Shown here one piece after another: positions 36,190-45,166 of a stretch of DNA of 64,000 bases. Position 1 is the stretch's first letter. Each line of letters starts with the position of its first letter. The notes beneath the pieces were generated by a model. That model had not been told where the DNA came from. It did not search any database and saw nothing but the letters and a program-made list of their open reading frames with translations. This DNA is from Azotimanducus sp965199815 (GTDB lineage Bacteria > Pseudomonadota > Gammaproteobacteria > Pseudomonadales > Azotimanducaceae), in NCBI GenBank assembly GCA_965199815.1, contig CBDATE010000034.1:414625-478624 (forward strand), given 5' to 3'. The position numbers and the translations under genes are program-made.

Positions 36190-37200
36190 ATGAACAAACC
36201 CGGAGACAACGAGTTGCTTGTCACTCTCGTGACAGGAGAAACCTGCTCGCTGACAGTGGAGCAGCTTATCGATGCGGCGGAAACCGGCGGCAACCTGACC
36301 CTCCCGCAGGATGAAATACAGAAACCGCGCACAAGGTTTGAAAGGCTCATGAGTGCGAGATATGCGGTTGTCCAGGGCTGCTGGCCAGATTGCGATGTGC
36401 CCTTGAATGACCAGTGGATCATGTGGGTGCTGAATCGCATGTTGAATAACATTGACACACGCCTTGAACAGCCTTCGGGAAGCGACCGCCGGGTTATTGG
36501 CGCTTACGCCAATGCGATGCTGATCATTTCCGACCCCCTGTGTTGGCAGAAGAAGGATATTGCACTCGACCAATTCATGAAAACGCTGGACTTCCTCGGG
36601 CAACGCAGGATTCTCGACAGAAAGCGGGCGGAGCATCTCTGGCGCGGGGTGAACGCCAGGACATCGACCGCAACCGCAACCGCGAAAGAACAGTTCACCA
36701 AGGGCAAACATCTGCTCATGAAGGCGCTTTCGCCGGACTCCGACAAGTCGATGGACGATCTGTGGCTTGAATGGACCTTGATGCACATGATTCTTTCCGT
36801 GGGGGCACGCCTTCAGAAGGTTTCAAGCCCCGACCGCCGTGTACTGGCTCACGCGCAAGCGGCAGTCACTGCGTCTCACCCGGTGTGTTGGGAGGACAAG
36901 GAGTTTGGCCTGCGCACACGAATGACCATTCTTCCCACCCTCGGGCATCACGGGCTGCTTGCGCAAGAGGAAGCGATTGAACTCTGGCGCGAGGCAGTCG
37001 AGGAATCGCAACTCGAATCTGCGGACCTGGGGTTGATTGATGCCGAAAGCGGCAAACCGCGCATGGTTGACCTCGAGAACGAAGAAGTCAATTTCGTGTT
37101 CGAAACGCCGGAGCTGTCGTTCATCACTGCCAGGTGCCACGAGGGAGACGGTGCTCACCCCGACGCGGGACGCTTCTTCACCAGCCAGGAGTGGCATTGA
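36190..37200 (+). CDS. Unknown family, member 3
   Basis: 336 residues from the ATG at 36190 (MNKPGDNELLVTLVTGE), the start that aligns with the other two members; an in-frame ATG at 36082 would add 36 residues, and neither has a clear ribosome site. It keeps the two-halves design in shorter form. First half: LMSARYAVVQGCWPDCDVP, LNDQWIMWVLNRML, AYANAMLIISDPLCW, LDFLGQRRILDRKRAE. Second half: LMKALSPDSDKSMDDLWLEW, HAQAAVTASHPVCWED, LPTLGHHGLLAQEEAIELW. Like the others it ends with a conserved SGKPRMVDLENEEVNFVFE segment. Much diverged from members 1 and 2, hence an older duplication. It lies between the divergent WYL gene and cas3. Confidence 0.65.
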   Translation: MNKPGDNELLVTLVTGETCSLTVEQLIDAAETGGNLTLPQDEIQKPRTRFERLMSARYAVVQGCWPDCDVPLNDQWIMWVLNRMLNNIDTRLEQPSGSDRRVIGAYANAMLIISDPLCWQKKDIALDQFMKTLDFLGQRRILDRKRAEHLWRGVNARTSTATATAKEQFTKGKHLLMKALSPDSDKSMDDLWLEWTLMHMILSVGARLQKVSSPDRRVLAHAQAAVTASHPVCWEDKEFGLRTRMTILPTLGHHGLLAQEEAIELWREAVEESQLESADLGLIDAESGKPRMVDLENEEVNFVFETPELSFITARCHEGDGAHPDAGRFFTSQEWH

Positions 37201-37325
37201 TGACTGGCCGGAAACGTTTCACGTGTGACGAATACGACGAACCTGGATACGCTGGCTGCTCTGGCTATGGTGGGTCTTTGCTTTTTCCCGGTGGGTGCGG
37301 TGCCGAGCTTTTTTGGAGGTCTGAT

Positions 37326-37373
37326 ATGGAAATGTTGATGTTGATGTCAGCGCAAGGTACGGAACTCAAATGA
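37326..37373 (+). CDS. 15-residue leader peptide overlapping cas3
   Basis: Reads MEMLMLMSAQGTELK and stops in an ATGA overlap with the cas3 start. A near-ideal ribosome site (TTGGAGGT at 37313-37320) lies 5-6 bases before its ATG, much better than anything in front of cas3 itself. This suggests that ribosomes reach cas3 by translational coupling. Could be chance, but the site, spacing and overlap all fit. Confidence 0.5.
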   Translation: MEMLMLMSAQGTELK

Positions 37374-40009
37374 AACGCCAGGCATGGGGCAAGACAGAGC
37401 GGGGCATTGATTCGCACTCACTCACTTCAACTCATCCGCTCGCACACCACTGCATGGATGTCGCCGCGGTATTTGGCCGGATGCTCCAGTTGCCGATTGT
37501 GCGCAAACGGCTTGAGACTGCCGCGAAAACTTCTCTGACGGAGGTGATGTGCGAGCGCTTGTGCGTCTTGGCATTCTTGCATGACATTGGCAAATTGCAT
37601 CCGGGCTTCCAGGCAAAAGGCTGGCCAGAGGACCTCTGGTGCGGGCAGAAATGCGGACATCTGAAAGAAGGGTGGGAGTTCTTGTTTTTGGCATGGCAAA
37701 AACAAGACCATCCGTTCCACAACACTATCCAGCAAATCGAATGTTGGGGGGATGCTGCCCGAGAACTTTTGTCGGCCATGTTTGCTCATCATGGACATCG
37801 CGTGTGTGTACCCTCCGATCCAACCGAAGCCTGCTGGAAGTGTCTGAAACACTACGACTGGCGCGAGGAAGCGTCCCGGATGAACACAGCATTACGCAAC
37901 TGGTTTCCCTATGCTTTCGTGTCTGAGTCGCAAAAGCTTCCTGATACCCCGCGATTTCATCATGCTGTCGCCGGTTTCGCAGCACTTGCTGATTGGATCG
38001 GGTCGGACCGCCGTTTCTTTGACTTCTCGGCACCCTTTGACCTTGCGTATCCCGAGAATAAGAGGGTCCACGAAATCGCTGAACGAGCGCTCAGGGAAAT
38101 CGGATTCGACTCGCAAGCGTTAGCCCGGCTTCCAGCGCCCGGATTTACTGAGTTAACCGGGTTTGCGGCCCCGAATGCCGTGCAGGCAGAGGTTGGGAAA
38201 TTGGGTGCTGAAGCGCGGCTCGTTGTCCTTGAGGCCGAGACTGGATCCGGCAAAACGGAAGCTGCTCTCTGGCACTTCGCCAGGCTGCTTTCTGCGGGAC
38301 GGGTATCCGGACTTTACTTTGCAGTACCCACTCGGTCAGCAGCGCGCCAACTTCACCGACGTATCGATTCCGTATTACGTCGGGTGTTTGGTTCCGAGAT
38401 GCCCGACACGGTACTGGCTATTCCCGGAATCATTCAGGCAGGGGAGTACGAAGCCAAGCGCTTACCTGACTGGAATGTTCTGTGGGAAGATCAATCGGAA
38501 GCGGTTCCAGCGCGTTGGGCGGCGGAACATTCGACGCGCTTTCTGGCCGCTCCCTTGGCGGTTGGCACAATTGACCAAGCCATGCTGGCGAGCTTGCAAG
38601 TCAAGCATGCACATCTGCGGGGCAGTGCCTTGAGTCGCAGCCTACTGGTGATAGATGAGGTGCACGCTTCAGATGCCTATATGACAGAAGTGCTTGGACA
38701 TCTTTTGAAAAATCATCTCGCAATTGGTGGTTACGCCATGCTCATGTCGGCCACACTTGGATCCAGAGCGCGAACAAGTTTGATCGAAGGGACAGCTGCA
38801 CAGTGTCCTTCAGGTGATCCGCAAGCATTCCCGTCATTCGAGGAAGCAAGCGAGGCACCTTACCCGGCCGTTTGGGTTCAAGGGGAAGCCAAAGCACACC
38901 GAGTGGCCGATTTGGGGCGAACCAGGAATGTGCATATGGATACTGTCACGACTATGGATGCTCAAACCACAGCGGAACTATCCATCCAGGCAGCCGAGCA
39001 AGGCGCGTTGGTGCTGGTGATTCGAAACACCGTGAAGTGTGCGATGGATACGTGGCATGCGATACGAGAAATGGGCAAGGAATCGCTGCTCCTTCAGGTC
39101 AACGGAGGACCTGCCCTTCATCACAGCAGGTTTTTCGCAGAGGATCGAATATCGATTGACAAGGCCGTGGAGACCGCCTTGTCTCCCAACAGAATGGCAA
39201 ATGCCCTTGATCGTGAGGCAAATGGTTTGGGCTGCATCGTGGTCGGAACTCAAACTCTGGAGCAATCGCTCGACATAGATGCGGACATGCTCATCACTGA
39301 TCTGTGCCCCATGGATGTGTTGCTGCAACGAATTGGCCGATTGCATCGGCATGAGTTGTCGCGCCCGATGAGCTGCAAAACGGCACAAACCATTGTGCTT
39401 TTGCCGGAAAAAGGGCTGGATCGACTGACAAAACCACTCTTTGAGAATGGCTTGGGTGCTTGGCAAGAGAGAGCCGGTGGACTCAACGGGATTTACACCG
39501 ACCTTGCAAGTCTGGAATTGACGAGACAGTTGATTCTCGAACACTCTGTCTGGCAGATTCCGCAGATGAATCGAATGCTTGTCGAAGGTTCCACTCACCC
39601 GGATCGAACCGGTGCGTTAATCAGTGAAAAGGGGGATGATTGGAACCAATATGACCGGAAGCATGGTGGTACTGAAGCAGCGCGTGAGATGATTGCGCGC
39701 CAGGTCGTACTCGACCGGGAACAGTGCTTCGGTGAAGCTGGCTCGTGGTCATCGAAATCGGACGAACGCATCATGACCCGCCTGGGAGAGGAAGGCGCGC
39801 TGATCAGAATAGACCCCGACTCCGCTCCGATAGGGCCGTTTGGCCAAAAGGTGTCCCGAATCGCGCTTCCTTCCCATTGGTCATGTGGCGTTACGGCACA
39901 GGATGCTGAAGAAGCGACGCTGGAGCCTGCGGGAGACGACTTCCTCCTGTCCGTCGCAGGGCGCTCCTTTCGATATTCACGAGTCGGGCTGGTTCAGGAA
40001 GATTGTTGA
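37370..40009 (+). CDS. cas3: CRISPR-associated helicase/nuclease Cas3 (type I-E)
   Basis: 879 residues. Cas3 is recruited by Cascade to nick, unwind and degrade the target DNA. HD nuclease domain: TSTHPLAHHCMDVA (His about 26-27), FLHDIGKLHPGFQ (HD at 71-72), MFAHHGH near 138. SF2 helicase: Walker A EAETGSGKTEAAL (about 289-300), DEVH box VIDEVHASDAYM (about 428-438), MSATLG (about 459-464), and motif VI QRIGRLHRH. C-terminal accessory domain follows. Full length for the family. Ends about 150 bp before the next ribosome site, with a separate promoter likely for the Cascade genes. Confidence 0.96.
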   Translation: MKRQAWGKTERGIDSHSLTSTHPLAHHCMDVAAVFGRMLQLPIVRKRLETAAKTSLTEVMCERLCVLAFLHDIGKLHPGFQAKGWPEDLWCGQKCGHLKEGWEFLFLAWQKQDHPFHNTIQQIECWGDAARELLSAMFAHHGHRVCVPSDPTEACWKCLKHYDWREEASRMNTALRNWFPYAFVSESQKLPDTPRFHHAVAGFAALADWIGSDRRFFDFSAPFDLAYPENKRVHEIAERALREIGFDSQALARLPAPGFTELTGFAAPNAVQAEVGKLGAEARLVVLEAETGSGKTEAALWHFARLLSAGRVSGLYFAVPTRSAARQLHRRIDSVLRRVFGSEMPDTVLAIPGIIQAGEYEAKRLPDWNVLWEDQSEAVPARWAAEHSTRFLAAPLAVGTIDQAMLASLQVKHAHLRGSALSRSLLVIDEVHASDAYMTEVLGHLLKNHLAIGGYAMLMSATLGSRARTSLIEGTAAQCPSGDPQAFPSFEEASEAPYPAVWVQGEAKAHRVADLGRTRNVHMDTVTTMDAQTTAELSIQAAEQGALVLVIRNTVKCAMDTWHAIREMGKESLLLQVNGGPALHHSRFFAEDRISIDKAVETALSPNRMANALDREANGLGCIVVGTQTLEQSLDIDADMLITDLCPMDVLLQRIGRLHRHELSRPMSCKTAQTIVLLPEKGLDRLTKPLFENGLGAWQERAGGLNGIYTDLASLELTRQLILEHSVWQIPQMNRMLVEGSTHPDRTGALISEKGDDWNQYDRKHGGTEAAREMIARQVVLDREQCFGEAGSWSSKSDERIMTRLGEEGALIRIDPDSAPIGPFGQKVSRIALPSHWSCGVTAQDAEEATLEPAGDDFLLSVAGRSFRYSRVGLVQEDC

Positions 40010-40098
40010 TGTGCACATGAAGAGTGGATGGGCGATTGACAAGAGTCGGGAAAGTGCATTAAGATAGCGCCTCTGTGAACAGATTAATGGTGTAACTT

Positions 40099-40127
40099 TA
40101 GTTCATTCCTAATTGTCCTCATATACT
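40099..40127 (+). promoter_or_regulatory. Probable promoter of the Cascade genes
   Basis: The A+T-rich gap after cas3 contains TATACT at 40122-40127, a good -10, about 30 bp before the ribosome site of the small ORF at 40158. The -35 region is poor (TTAGTT with an 18-bp spacer). In other type I-E loci the Cascade operon also has its own promoter between cas3 and cas8e. Confidence 0.4.
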
Positions 40128-40157
40128 GTTCTCCGTTGAAACCAACTTGGAGAATTC

Positions 40158-40391
40158 ATGAGTAACATTCAATCAACGCATAACGCAGAAGCCAGCTTGG
40201 TCTTTCAACTCGATCTGAAAATTGGTGTCTGGCGACTGCAGATCAAAGTGGAGAGTTCAAGTGTTCACCAAGTTTTACAAGATTCTCGAGAGCCTGCTTG
40301 GGATAGCCCCGGTGTGACTTGTAAAGAACAATCAGACCGATTAGATTCCCCATACCTGATGGGGCACCATTACCAAGGCAAGACCGAATGA
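40158..40391 (+). CDS. 77-residue unknown protein coupled to cas8e
   Basis: Begins MSNIQSTHNAEASLVFQLDL with ribosome site TTGGAGA a few bases upstream, and its stop overlaps the cas8e start by ATGA. Composition is polar, with an early amphipathic strand (VWRLQIKVES); no signal peptide, membrane segment or recognised domain. It is not a standard type I-E gene. It may be an upstream coupling ORF, a small accessory protein, or a fortuitous frame. Confidence 0.5.
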   Translation: MSNIQSTHNAEASLVFQLDLKIGVWRLQIKVESSSVHQVLQDSREPAWDSPGVTCKEQSDRLDSPYLMGHHYQGKTE

Positions 40392-41968
40392 ACCTCCTTC
40401 AAGAACCAGTAGTAACCATCCAGGGGACCGATGGAATTCAAGCCCATGGACAGCAAGATTCCATGCTGAAAACCAGTCGTGTCTCCTTGCCAGAGCTCTT
40501 GGCTGCGATGACGCGGGACGAGGTGCGGTCGTTTCCGACACTTCGTCCACATCAGCGTACAGCGTGGCACATGTTTCTCGTTCAGCTGAGTGCATTGGCA
40601 GCCTGGAAGGCGGAATACAAGGAATTGCCGGAAAACGCAGATAGCTGGAGACAGGCGCTGCGTACGCTTACCGAGGACTACGCCAATGACGAGCCTTGGA
40701 AATTGGTGGAGGTCGATGATACCCAGCCTGCTTTTCTGCAGGCACCGGTGCCGAGAGAAAACTTGAAGTGGTCGGCTGTGGCGACACCGGATGCGCTGGA
40801 TATGCTGATTACCTCGCGAAACCATGATCTCAAGCAGAATGCGGCAAGGTGTTCAGAACCGGAACACTGGGTATTTGCTCTCGTTTCACTCCAGACCTCG
40901 GAAGGATACGGAGGACGAGGAAATCAGGGAATCGCGCGAATGAATGGTGGCTCGTCGAGTCGACCCATGCTCGGGATCGTTCCGTCGCGCAAGGGGCATA
41001 TCTCTATCAATCCATCATCGTGGTGGAAGCGTGATGTACAACGCTTGATTGACCAGCGGATGACTCAAGGCAACCATTCAATTGGAACGATTGGGGGTCC
41101 GGCGCTCCTGTGGCAATTCGACTGGCAGGAGGGAGCGCAGCTCGACCTGCGCGACCTCGACCCTTGGTTTATCGAGGTGTGTCGTCGGATTCGGCTGGTG
41201 AAAAAAGAAGGAGTGATTTCGGCATCACGCAGCACCTCCAGAGATGCGCGCATTGATGCAAAGATTTACAAAGGCAATATTGGCGACCCTTGGGCTCCAG
41301 TGCATAAAACAGAAGGGAAAAGCCTCACGCTCAGCGGGAGTGGATACAGCTACAGGAAATTATGCGATCTCTTGTTTGGAGATTGGAAACGGCCGCTGTT
41401 GGCAACAATTCACGACGGCGAAAGAGAAGACATGCTACTGATCGCAGAAGGCATCTCCCGAGGCAATGTCAAAACGGAAGGCTTCCATTCCCGTACCATA
41501 AAGCTCCCGCGCGAGCCCAGATTGTTTACCTCTGCAAGTGCGGCAGACCTCTCCAAAGCGCAGATGGACGAGATCGAAAAGTTCGACAAGATATTGCGAG
41601 CTGCCCTTTCTCTCGTTGCAGCAAAAGGTGACTGGAACATGCGAGAGAGGAAACACTTTGAATTGACCTTGCCTGCTCGTCGTCGATTTGACAGAACTGC
41701 TGACCAACTGTTTTTTCCCAGGCTGTGGAAACGAGTTGAGGCAGCAGAAGAAAATGATGTCAATGCCAGGGAAGCAGAAAAAAGAGCTTTTCTCCTCGAT
41801 CTTCGCAAGGCAGCAAAAAGCATTTTCGAGGCCTCGTTGTCGGCTATCCCATGCCCATCCATGCAACGACCGCGAGCGGAAGCGCGAGCCCGGCGGATAT
41901 TCTGCGGAATGATTCGCGAAAACTTTCCAGAGCTAAATGAAAGGAAAAATGTCGATGCAGTCGAATGA
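40388..41968 (+). CDS. cas8e: Cascade large subunit Cas8e (Cse1/CasA)
   Basis: 526 residues. It recognises the PAM and helps recruit Cas3. N-terminus MNLLQEPVVTIQ and SRVSLPELLAAM match the usual MNLL...W-P, SLPELL start of the family. FPTLRPHQRTAWHMFLVQL (about residues 50-70) and WALxxLQTSEGYGGRGN-like text (FALVSLQTSEGYGGRGNQGI) are typical. The C-terminal helical bundle follows. Overlaps the upstream small ORF by 4 bp and cse2 by about 20 bp. Confidence 0.93.
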   Translation: MNLLQEPVVTIQGTDGIQAHGQQDSMLKTSRVSLPELLAAMTRDEVRSFPTLRPHQRTAWHMFLVQLSALAAWKAEYKELPENADSWRQALRTLTEDYANDEPWKLVEVDDTQPAFLQAPVPRENLKWSAVATPDALDMLITSRNHDLKQNAARCSEPEHWVFALVSLQTSEGYGGRGNQGIARMNGGSSSRPMLGIVPSRKGHISINPSSWWKRDVQRLIDQRMTQGNHSIGTIGGPALLWQFDWQEGAQLDLRDLDPWFIEVCRRIRLVKKEGVISASRSTSRDARIDAKIYKGNIGDPWAPVHKTEGKSLTLSGSGYSYRKLCDLLFGDWKRPLLATIHDGEREDMLLIAEGISRGNVKTEGFHSRTIKLPREPRLFTSASAADLSKAQMDEIEKFDKILRAALSLVAAKGDWNMRERKHFELTLPARRRFDRTADQLFFPRLWKRVEAAEENDVNAREAEKRAFLLDLRKAAKSIFEASLSAIPCPSMQRPRAEARARRIFCGMIRENFPELNERKNVDAVE

Positions 41969-42494
41969 ACCGAGTTGGAAGGATGTAGTAAAGGATGCTG
42001 CAAAGTGCTTGCAGCATCTTGACCCGGGGCCGCTGGCACAATGTCGGCGAATGGAGGATGAGGTCGGGGCCCCCATCTTTTGGCGGCTTGCCGCACGGTA
42101 TCCATACATGGTCGAACGAGAAGATCGCACCAGAGATTGGATGACCATCTTGCGGGTCCTCGCTATTTTGACACCCAAGGGCGACCCATCAACACGCCAA
42201 AATCTGCATGACTACAAACGTCGATTAGGTGCAGTGCTATGTGATGGTGGAGACCCAGCCTGGGCTGGAACGTCGCCGGTGTTTAGCGAACAACGACTGA
42301 TGCAACTCATGGCGGCGCGAGGAGCACAACGTGCTGTATTGCTGGAGCGAGCTGCCCGGCGTGTGTCGCGCACCCGTCAGCCGAACAGCGGAATCAATGT
42401 CATCGACATAGCCTCAGTTTTGCTTTGGTCCGAGAACAGGCAAACACTGGCAGAACCTTTTTATTTTCGACTCGACAAGGCCAGCAGGCCATAA
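41949..42494 (+). CDS. cse2: Cascade small subunit Cse2 (CasB)
   Basis: 181 residues from the ATG at 41949, chosen because GAAAGGAAAA just before it is a good ribosome site; an in-frame ATG at 41937 would add 4 residues. All-alpha protein; two copies stabilise the R-loop in Cascade. Family features: a WxxL-type beginning, GAPIFWRLAARYP, ILTPKGDPSTRQNLHDYKRR, SEQRLMQLMAARGAQRAVLL, INVIDIASVLLW. Starts inside the end of cas8e. Confidence 0.9.
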   Translation: MSMQSNEPSWKDVVKDAAKCLQHLDPGPLAQCRRMEDEVGAPIFWRLAARYPYMVEREDRTRDWMTILRVLAILTPKGDPSTRQNLHDYKRRLGAVLCDGGDPAWAGTSPVFSEQRLMQLMAARGAQRAVLLERAARRVSRTRQPNSGINVIDIASVLLWSENRQTLAEPFYFRLDKASRP

Positions 42495-42519
42495 ACAAAT
42501 CAAAACAAGGAGCCTCCTG

Positions 42520-43635
42520 ATGTCACAAACACGCTTTTTGCAAATCCACACGCTTAGCCCTTACACCGCTGTCCTGCTCAACAGAGACGACAGTGGGTTG
42601 GCGAAGCGTCTTCCTTATGGCGGAGCGCTGCGGACACGAATTTCATCGCAATGCCTGAAGCGGCATTGGCGCATTGCCGAAGACCCCTATGCACTACACG
42701 CGATTGACGGTGCGGAAAGTGCGTACCGATCCCGCGAACTGGTTACCCAGAAAGTACTTGGCAATCTGGGCGAGCGCTTCAGCGAAGATTTGGTAGAGGC
42801 CATCAAGCCTGAGATACAGATGGCTGTTTACGGGGATAAGGGAGAAGACAAGAAAACTCGGCAAACCTTGCTGCTTGGCAACCCTGAAATCGAGTGGCTC
42901 CGCAAGGAGGCAAATCTTCTTGCTGAAAATGCGAACGGAGATCCAAAAAAAGCCGCTTCCGATGCACAGGATTGGAAGAAGAATTTCACCAAGAATATCA
43001 AAGTCATGCGTGATAATGCGAAATTACCCGGCGGGCTCGTGGGCGCACTCTTCGGACGTATGGTGACCTCGGACCCGGCTGCCAACATTACCGCTCCTGT
43101 ACATGTTGCTCACTCTTTTAGCGTACATGCGGAAGAGTCTGAAAATGACTACTTCACTGCCGTTGATGATCTTTCCGGGGACGAACCGGGCGCTGATACT
43201 ATTCAGGAAACCGAACTGACCACCGGCTTGTTTTATGGCTATGTGGTCGTTGATCTGCCAGGACTTCTTGGCAACCTTGGCGGCGACACGGAGCTAGCAG
43301 GGAAGGTTCTGCATAACTTGATTTTTCTTATTGCGGAAGTTTCACCGGGAGCTAAACTTGGTTCTACCGCGCCTTATGGGCGAGCCTCTTTCATGCTGAT
43401 TGAAGCCGGCGACCGACAACCACGAAGTTTGGCGGAAGCCTATCGTAGTCCCTGCGAACCCCAACTCGATCGTGCCCTGAATGCTCTGTCCAAGCATCTC
43501 GAAGCGCTGGATACTGCTTATGCTACTGAGGAGACGCGCTGGGCGATGTCACTTGAACACGGAGAGATACCCCGGGCCAAAACTGGTTCCCTTGCAGACC
43601 TCGCCATCTGGGCACAAGGATTGACGGAATCATGA
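42520..43635 (+). CDS. cas7e: Cascade backbone Cas7e (Cse4/CasC)
   Basis: 371 residues with a strong ribosome site (AAGGAGCC) before the ATG. Six copies form the helical backbone that holds the crRNA. Typical start FLQIHTLSPYTAVLLNRDDSG, LPYGGALRTRISSQCLKRHWR, the AALFGRM-like GALFGRMVTSDPAANITAPV, HVAHSFSVHAEESENDYFTA and a C-terminal GSTAPYGRASFMLIEAGDRQ. Overlaps cas5e by ATGA. Confidence 0.96.
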   Translation: MSQTRFLQIHTLSPYTAVLLNRDDSGLAKRLPYGGALRTRISSQCLKRHWRIAEDPYALHAIDGAESAYRSRELVTQKVLGNLGERFSEDLVEAIKPEIQMAVYGDKGEDKKTRQTLLLGNPEIEWLRKEANLLAENANGDPKKAASDAQDWKKNFTKNIKVMRDNAKLPGGLVGALFGRMVTSDPAANITAPVHVAHSFSVHAEESENDYFTAVDDLSGDEPGADTIQETELTTGLFYGYVVVDLPGLLGNLGGDTELAGKVLHNLIFLIAEVSPGAKLGSTAPYGRASFMLIEAGDRQPRSLAEAYRSPCEPQLDRALNALSKHLEALDTAYATEETRWAMSLEHGEIPRAKTGSLADLAIWAQGLTES

Positions 43636-44378
43636 GCTGTCGCTGGTTAATTCTGCGGTTTGAAGGGCCGCTAATGGCCTTCGGAGGTGTTGCAGTAGAT
43701 AACATTGGGCCAGTGCGGGATTTTCCAGCCGCTTCCATGTTGACAGGGCTGATAGCCAATGCGCTCGGATGGCACTGGTCTGACCAAGCTGCTCATCAAG
43801 CTATTCAGGATCGACTCGTTTTCGCTGTGCGTGAAGACCGAGAAGGTGAACAACTTGTAGATTCACAGAATGCACAGTTAGCGAAAGCCGATAGGGGCTG
43901 GACGACATCAGGCGAGCCGGAAGGCCGTGACGGTGCGAGTTACCAATCGCCTCATCGTCGGCAGCGTTACTATCACGCTGATCGCTCGGTTCGTGTCGTT
44001 CTTCGCTTCAAGCAACCACAAGAGCCGCCGACGCTTGACACCCTGGCCGATGCGCTGGATCGTCCCGCCCGACCTCTCTTCCTGGGCCGTAAATCATGCT
44101 TCCCATCCGTTCCGTTTTTGGCAAGAGACCCGTCCGCCCGTTGGGTGACAGGAGATCTTGCCTACAACGCGTTGTGTGCCGTGCCAGTCGAAAGCTCTGA
44201 TCTGGAGGAGGGCAAGTCACTCCGAGCATGGTGGCCTACCGGAGAAGGGCCTGCTGAAACAAGCCACTACGTGGGCCGCGTCTTTGATTTATTTGATTTA
44301 CGGAATTGGCGCACGGGTCTGCACGAAGGATTGCGTCAGGTCGTGGAGGGTCGACTAATCCCGACGAAATTCTCATGA
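43632..44378 (+). CDS. cas5e: Cascade subunit Cas5e (CasD)
   Basis: 248 residues. Cas5e caps the 5' handle of the crRNA. RAMP fold start WLILRFEGPLMAFGG, then GPVRDFPAASMLTGLIANAL (typical of Cas5e), QRYYHADRSVRVVLRF and LGRKSCFPS near residue 150. Overlaps cas7e and cas6e by 4 bp at either end. Confidence 0.95.
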   Translation: MSCRWLILRFEGPLMAFGGVAVDNIGPVRDFPAASMLTGLIANALGWHWSDQAAHQAIQDRLVFAVREDREGEQLVDSQNAQLAKADRGWTTSGEPEGRDGASYQSPHRRQRYYHADRSVRVVLRFKQPQEPPTLDTLADALDRPARPLFLGRKSCFPSVPFLARDPSARWVTGDLAYNALCAVPVESSDLEEGKSLRAWWPTGEGPAETSHYVGRVFDLFDLRNWRTGLHEGLRQVVEGRLIPTKFS

Positions 44379-45166
44379 ACAGGCTGCATCTGATCCGGGT
44401 ACCAATATCGACTCGCAACCTTGCGCAGTGGGCTGGCGAGCGCGGATGGGTTCAGAGATATGGTGGTCGCGCCTCGTTTGACGAAGGCCGAGCCCTGCAT
44501 CACTTATTGGATGAGGTGTTCGGGGCAGGTGTGCTGCGTCCGTTTCGATTGCTTGTTCCTCCTCGGCGGGCTGAAGGCAATTTATATGGATATTCCGGAC
44601 TGGGTGCAGAGGTGCTCGGGGAGGCAGCTTGCGCCCATGCGCTGCCAGATCACTTGTGTGTGATTCCTGCTGATCGTCTCGAAAGCAAACCAATGCCAGA
44701 AAAGTGGAAAGTAAATCAGCGGATAGGATTCGATTTGCGTACTCGTCCCGTCCGGCGAGTGGCAAACCCCATTGAACTGCCATCGGGAGAGAAAGTAGGC
44801 AAGGGAGCCGAGATGGACGCGTTCTTACTCGAAGCCTTGCGAGAATTCCCTGATGATCCCCGAGGTATGCAAAACGCGAACCGGTCACGTGAGGCTGTTT
44901 ACCTTGACTGGTTGGCCGAAAAAATGGCTCCTGCAGCTAATGTTGATCTTCGGACAAGCCGTCTCGCACGATTTAATCGCAATCGTGTCGCTCGTGGAGA
45001 GCGCGCAGGACTTGAAGGGCCAGATGCCACGATCCAAGGGACACTTACCGTCACAGACCCTGCCGCGTTTTCCGAATTGCTTTCACGCGGGATCGGTCGT
45101 CATCGTGCGTATGGTTACGGCATGGTGCTGTTGCGACCCCCTAATCGCTGCTCACCTGAAAGATAA
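44375..45166 (+). CDS. cas6e: crRNA-processing endonuclease Cas6e (Cse3/CasE)
   Basis: 263 residues from the ATG at 44375, which overlaps the cas5e stop. It cuts the repeat hairpin to release mature crRNA and stays in Cascade. Features: MNRLHLIRVPISTRNLAQWA, the catalytic-His region GRALHHLLDEVFG and the Gly-rich C-terminal GIGRHRAYGYGMVLLRP. Slightly longer than the Escherichia coli protein (about 200), within the family's range. Its stop abuts the cas1e start. Confidence 0.95.
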   Translation: MNRLHLIRVPISTRNLAQWAGERGWVQRYGGRASFDEGRALHHLLDEVFGAGVLRPFRLLVPPRRAEGNLYGYSGLGAEVLGEAACAHALPDHLCVIPADRLESKPMPEKWKVNQRIGFDLRTRPVRRVANPIELPSGEKVGKGAEMDAFLLEALREFPDDPRGMQNANRSREAVYLDWLAEKMAPAANVDLRTSRLARFNRNRVARGERAGLEGPDATIQGTLTVTDPAAFSELLSRGIGRHRAYGYGMVLLRPPNRCSPER

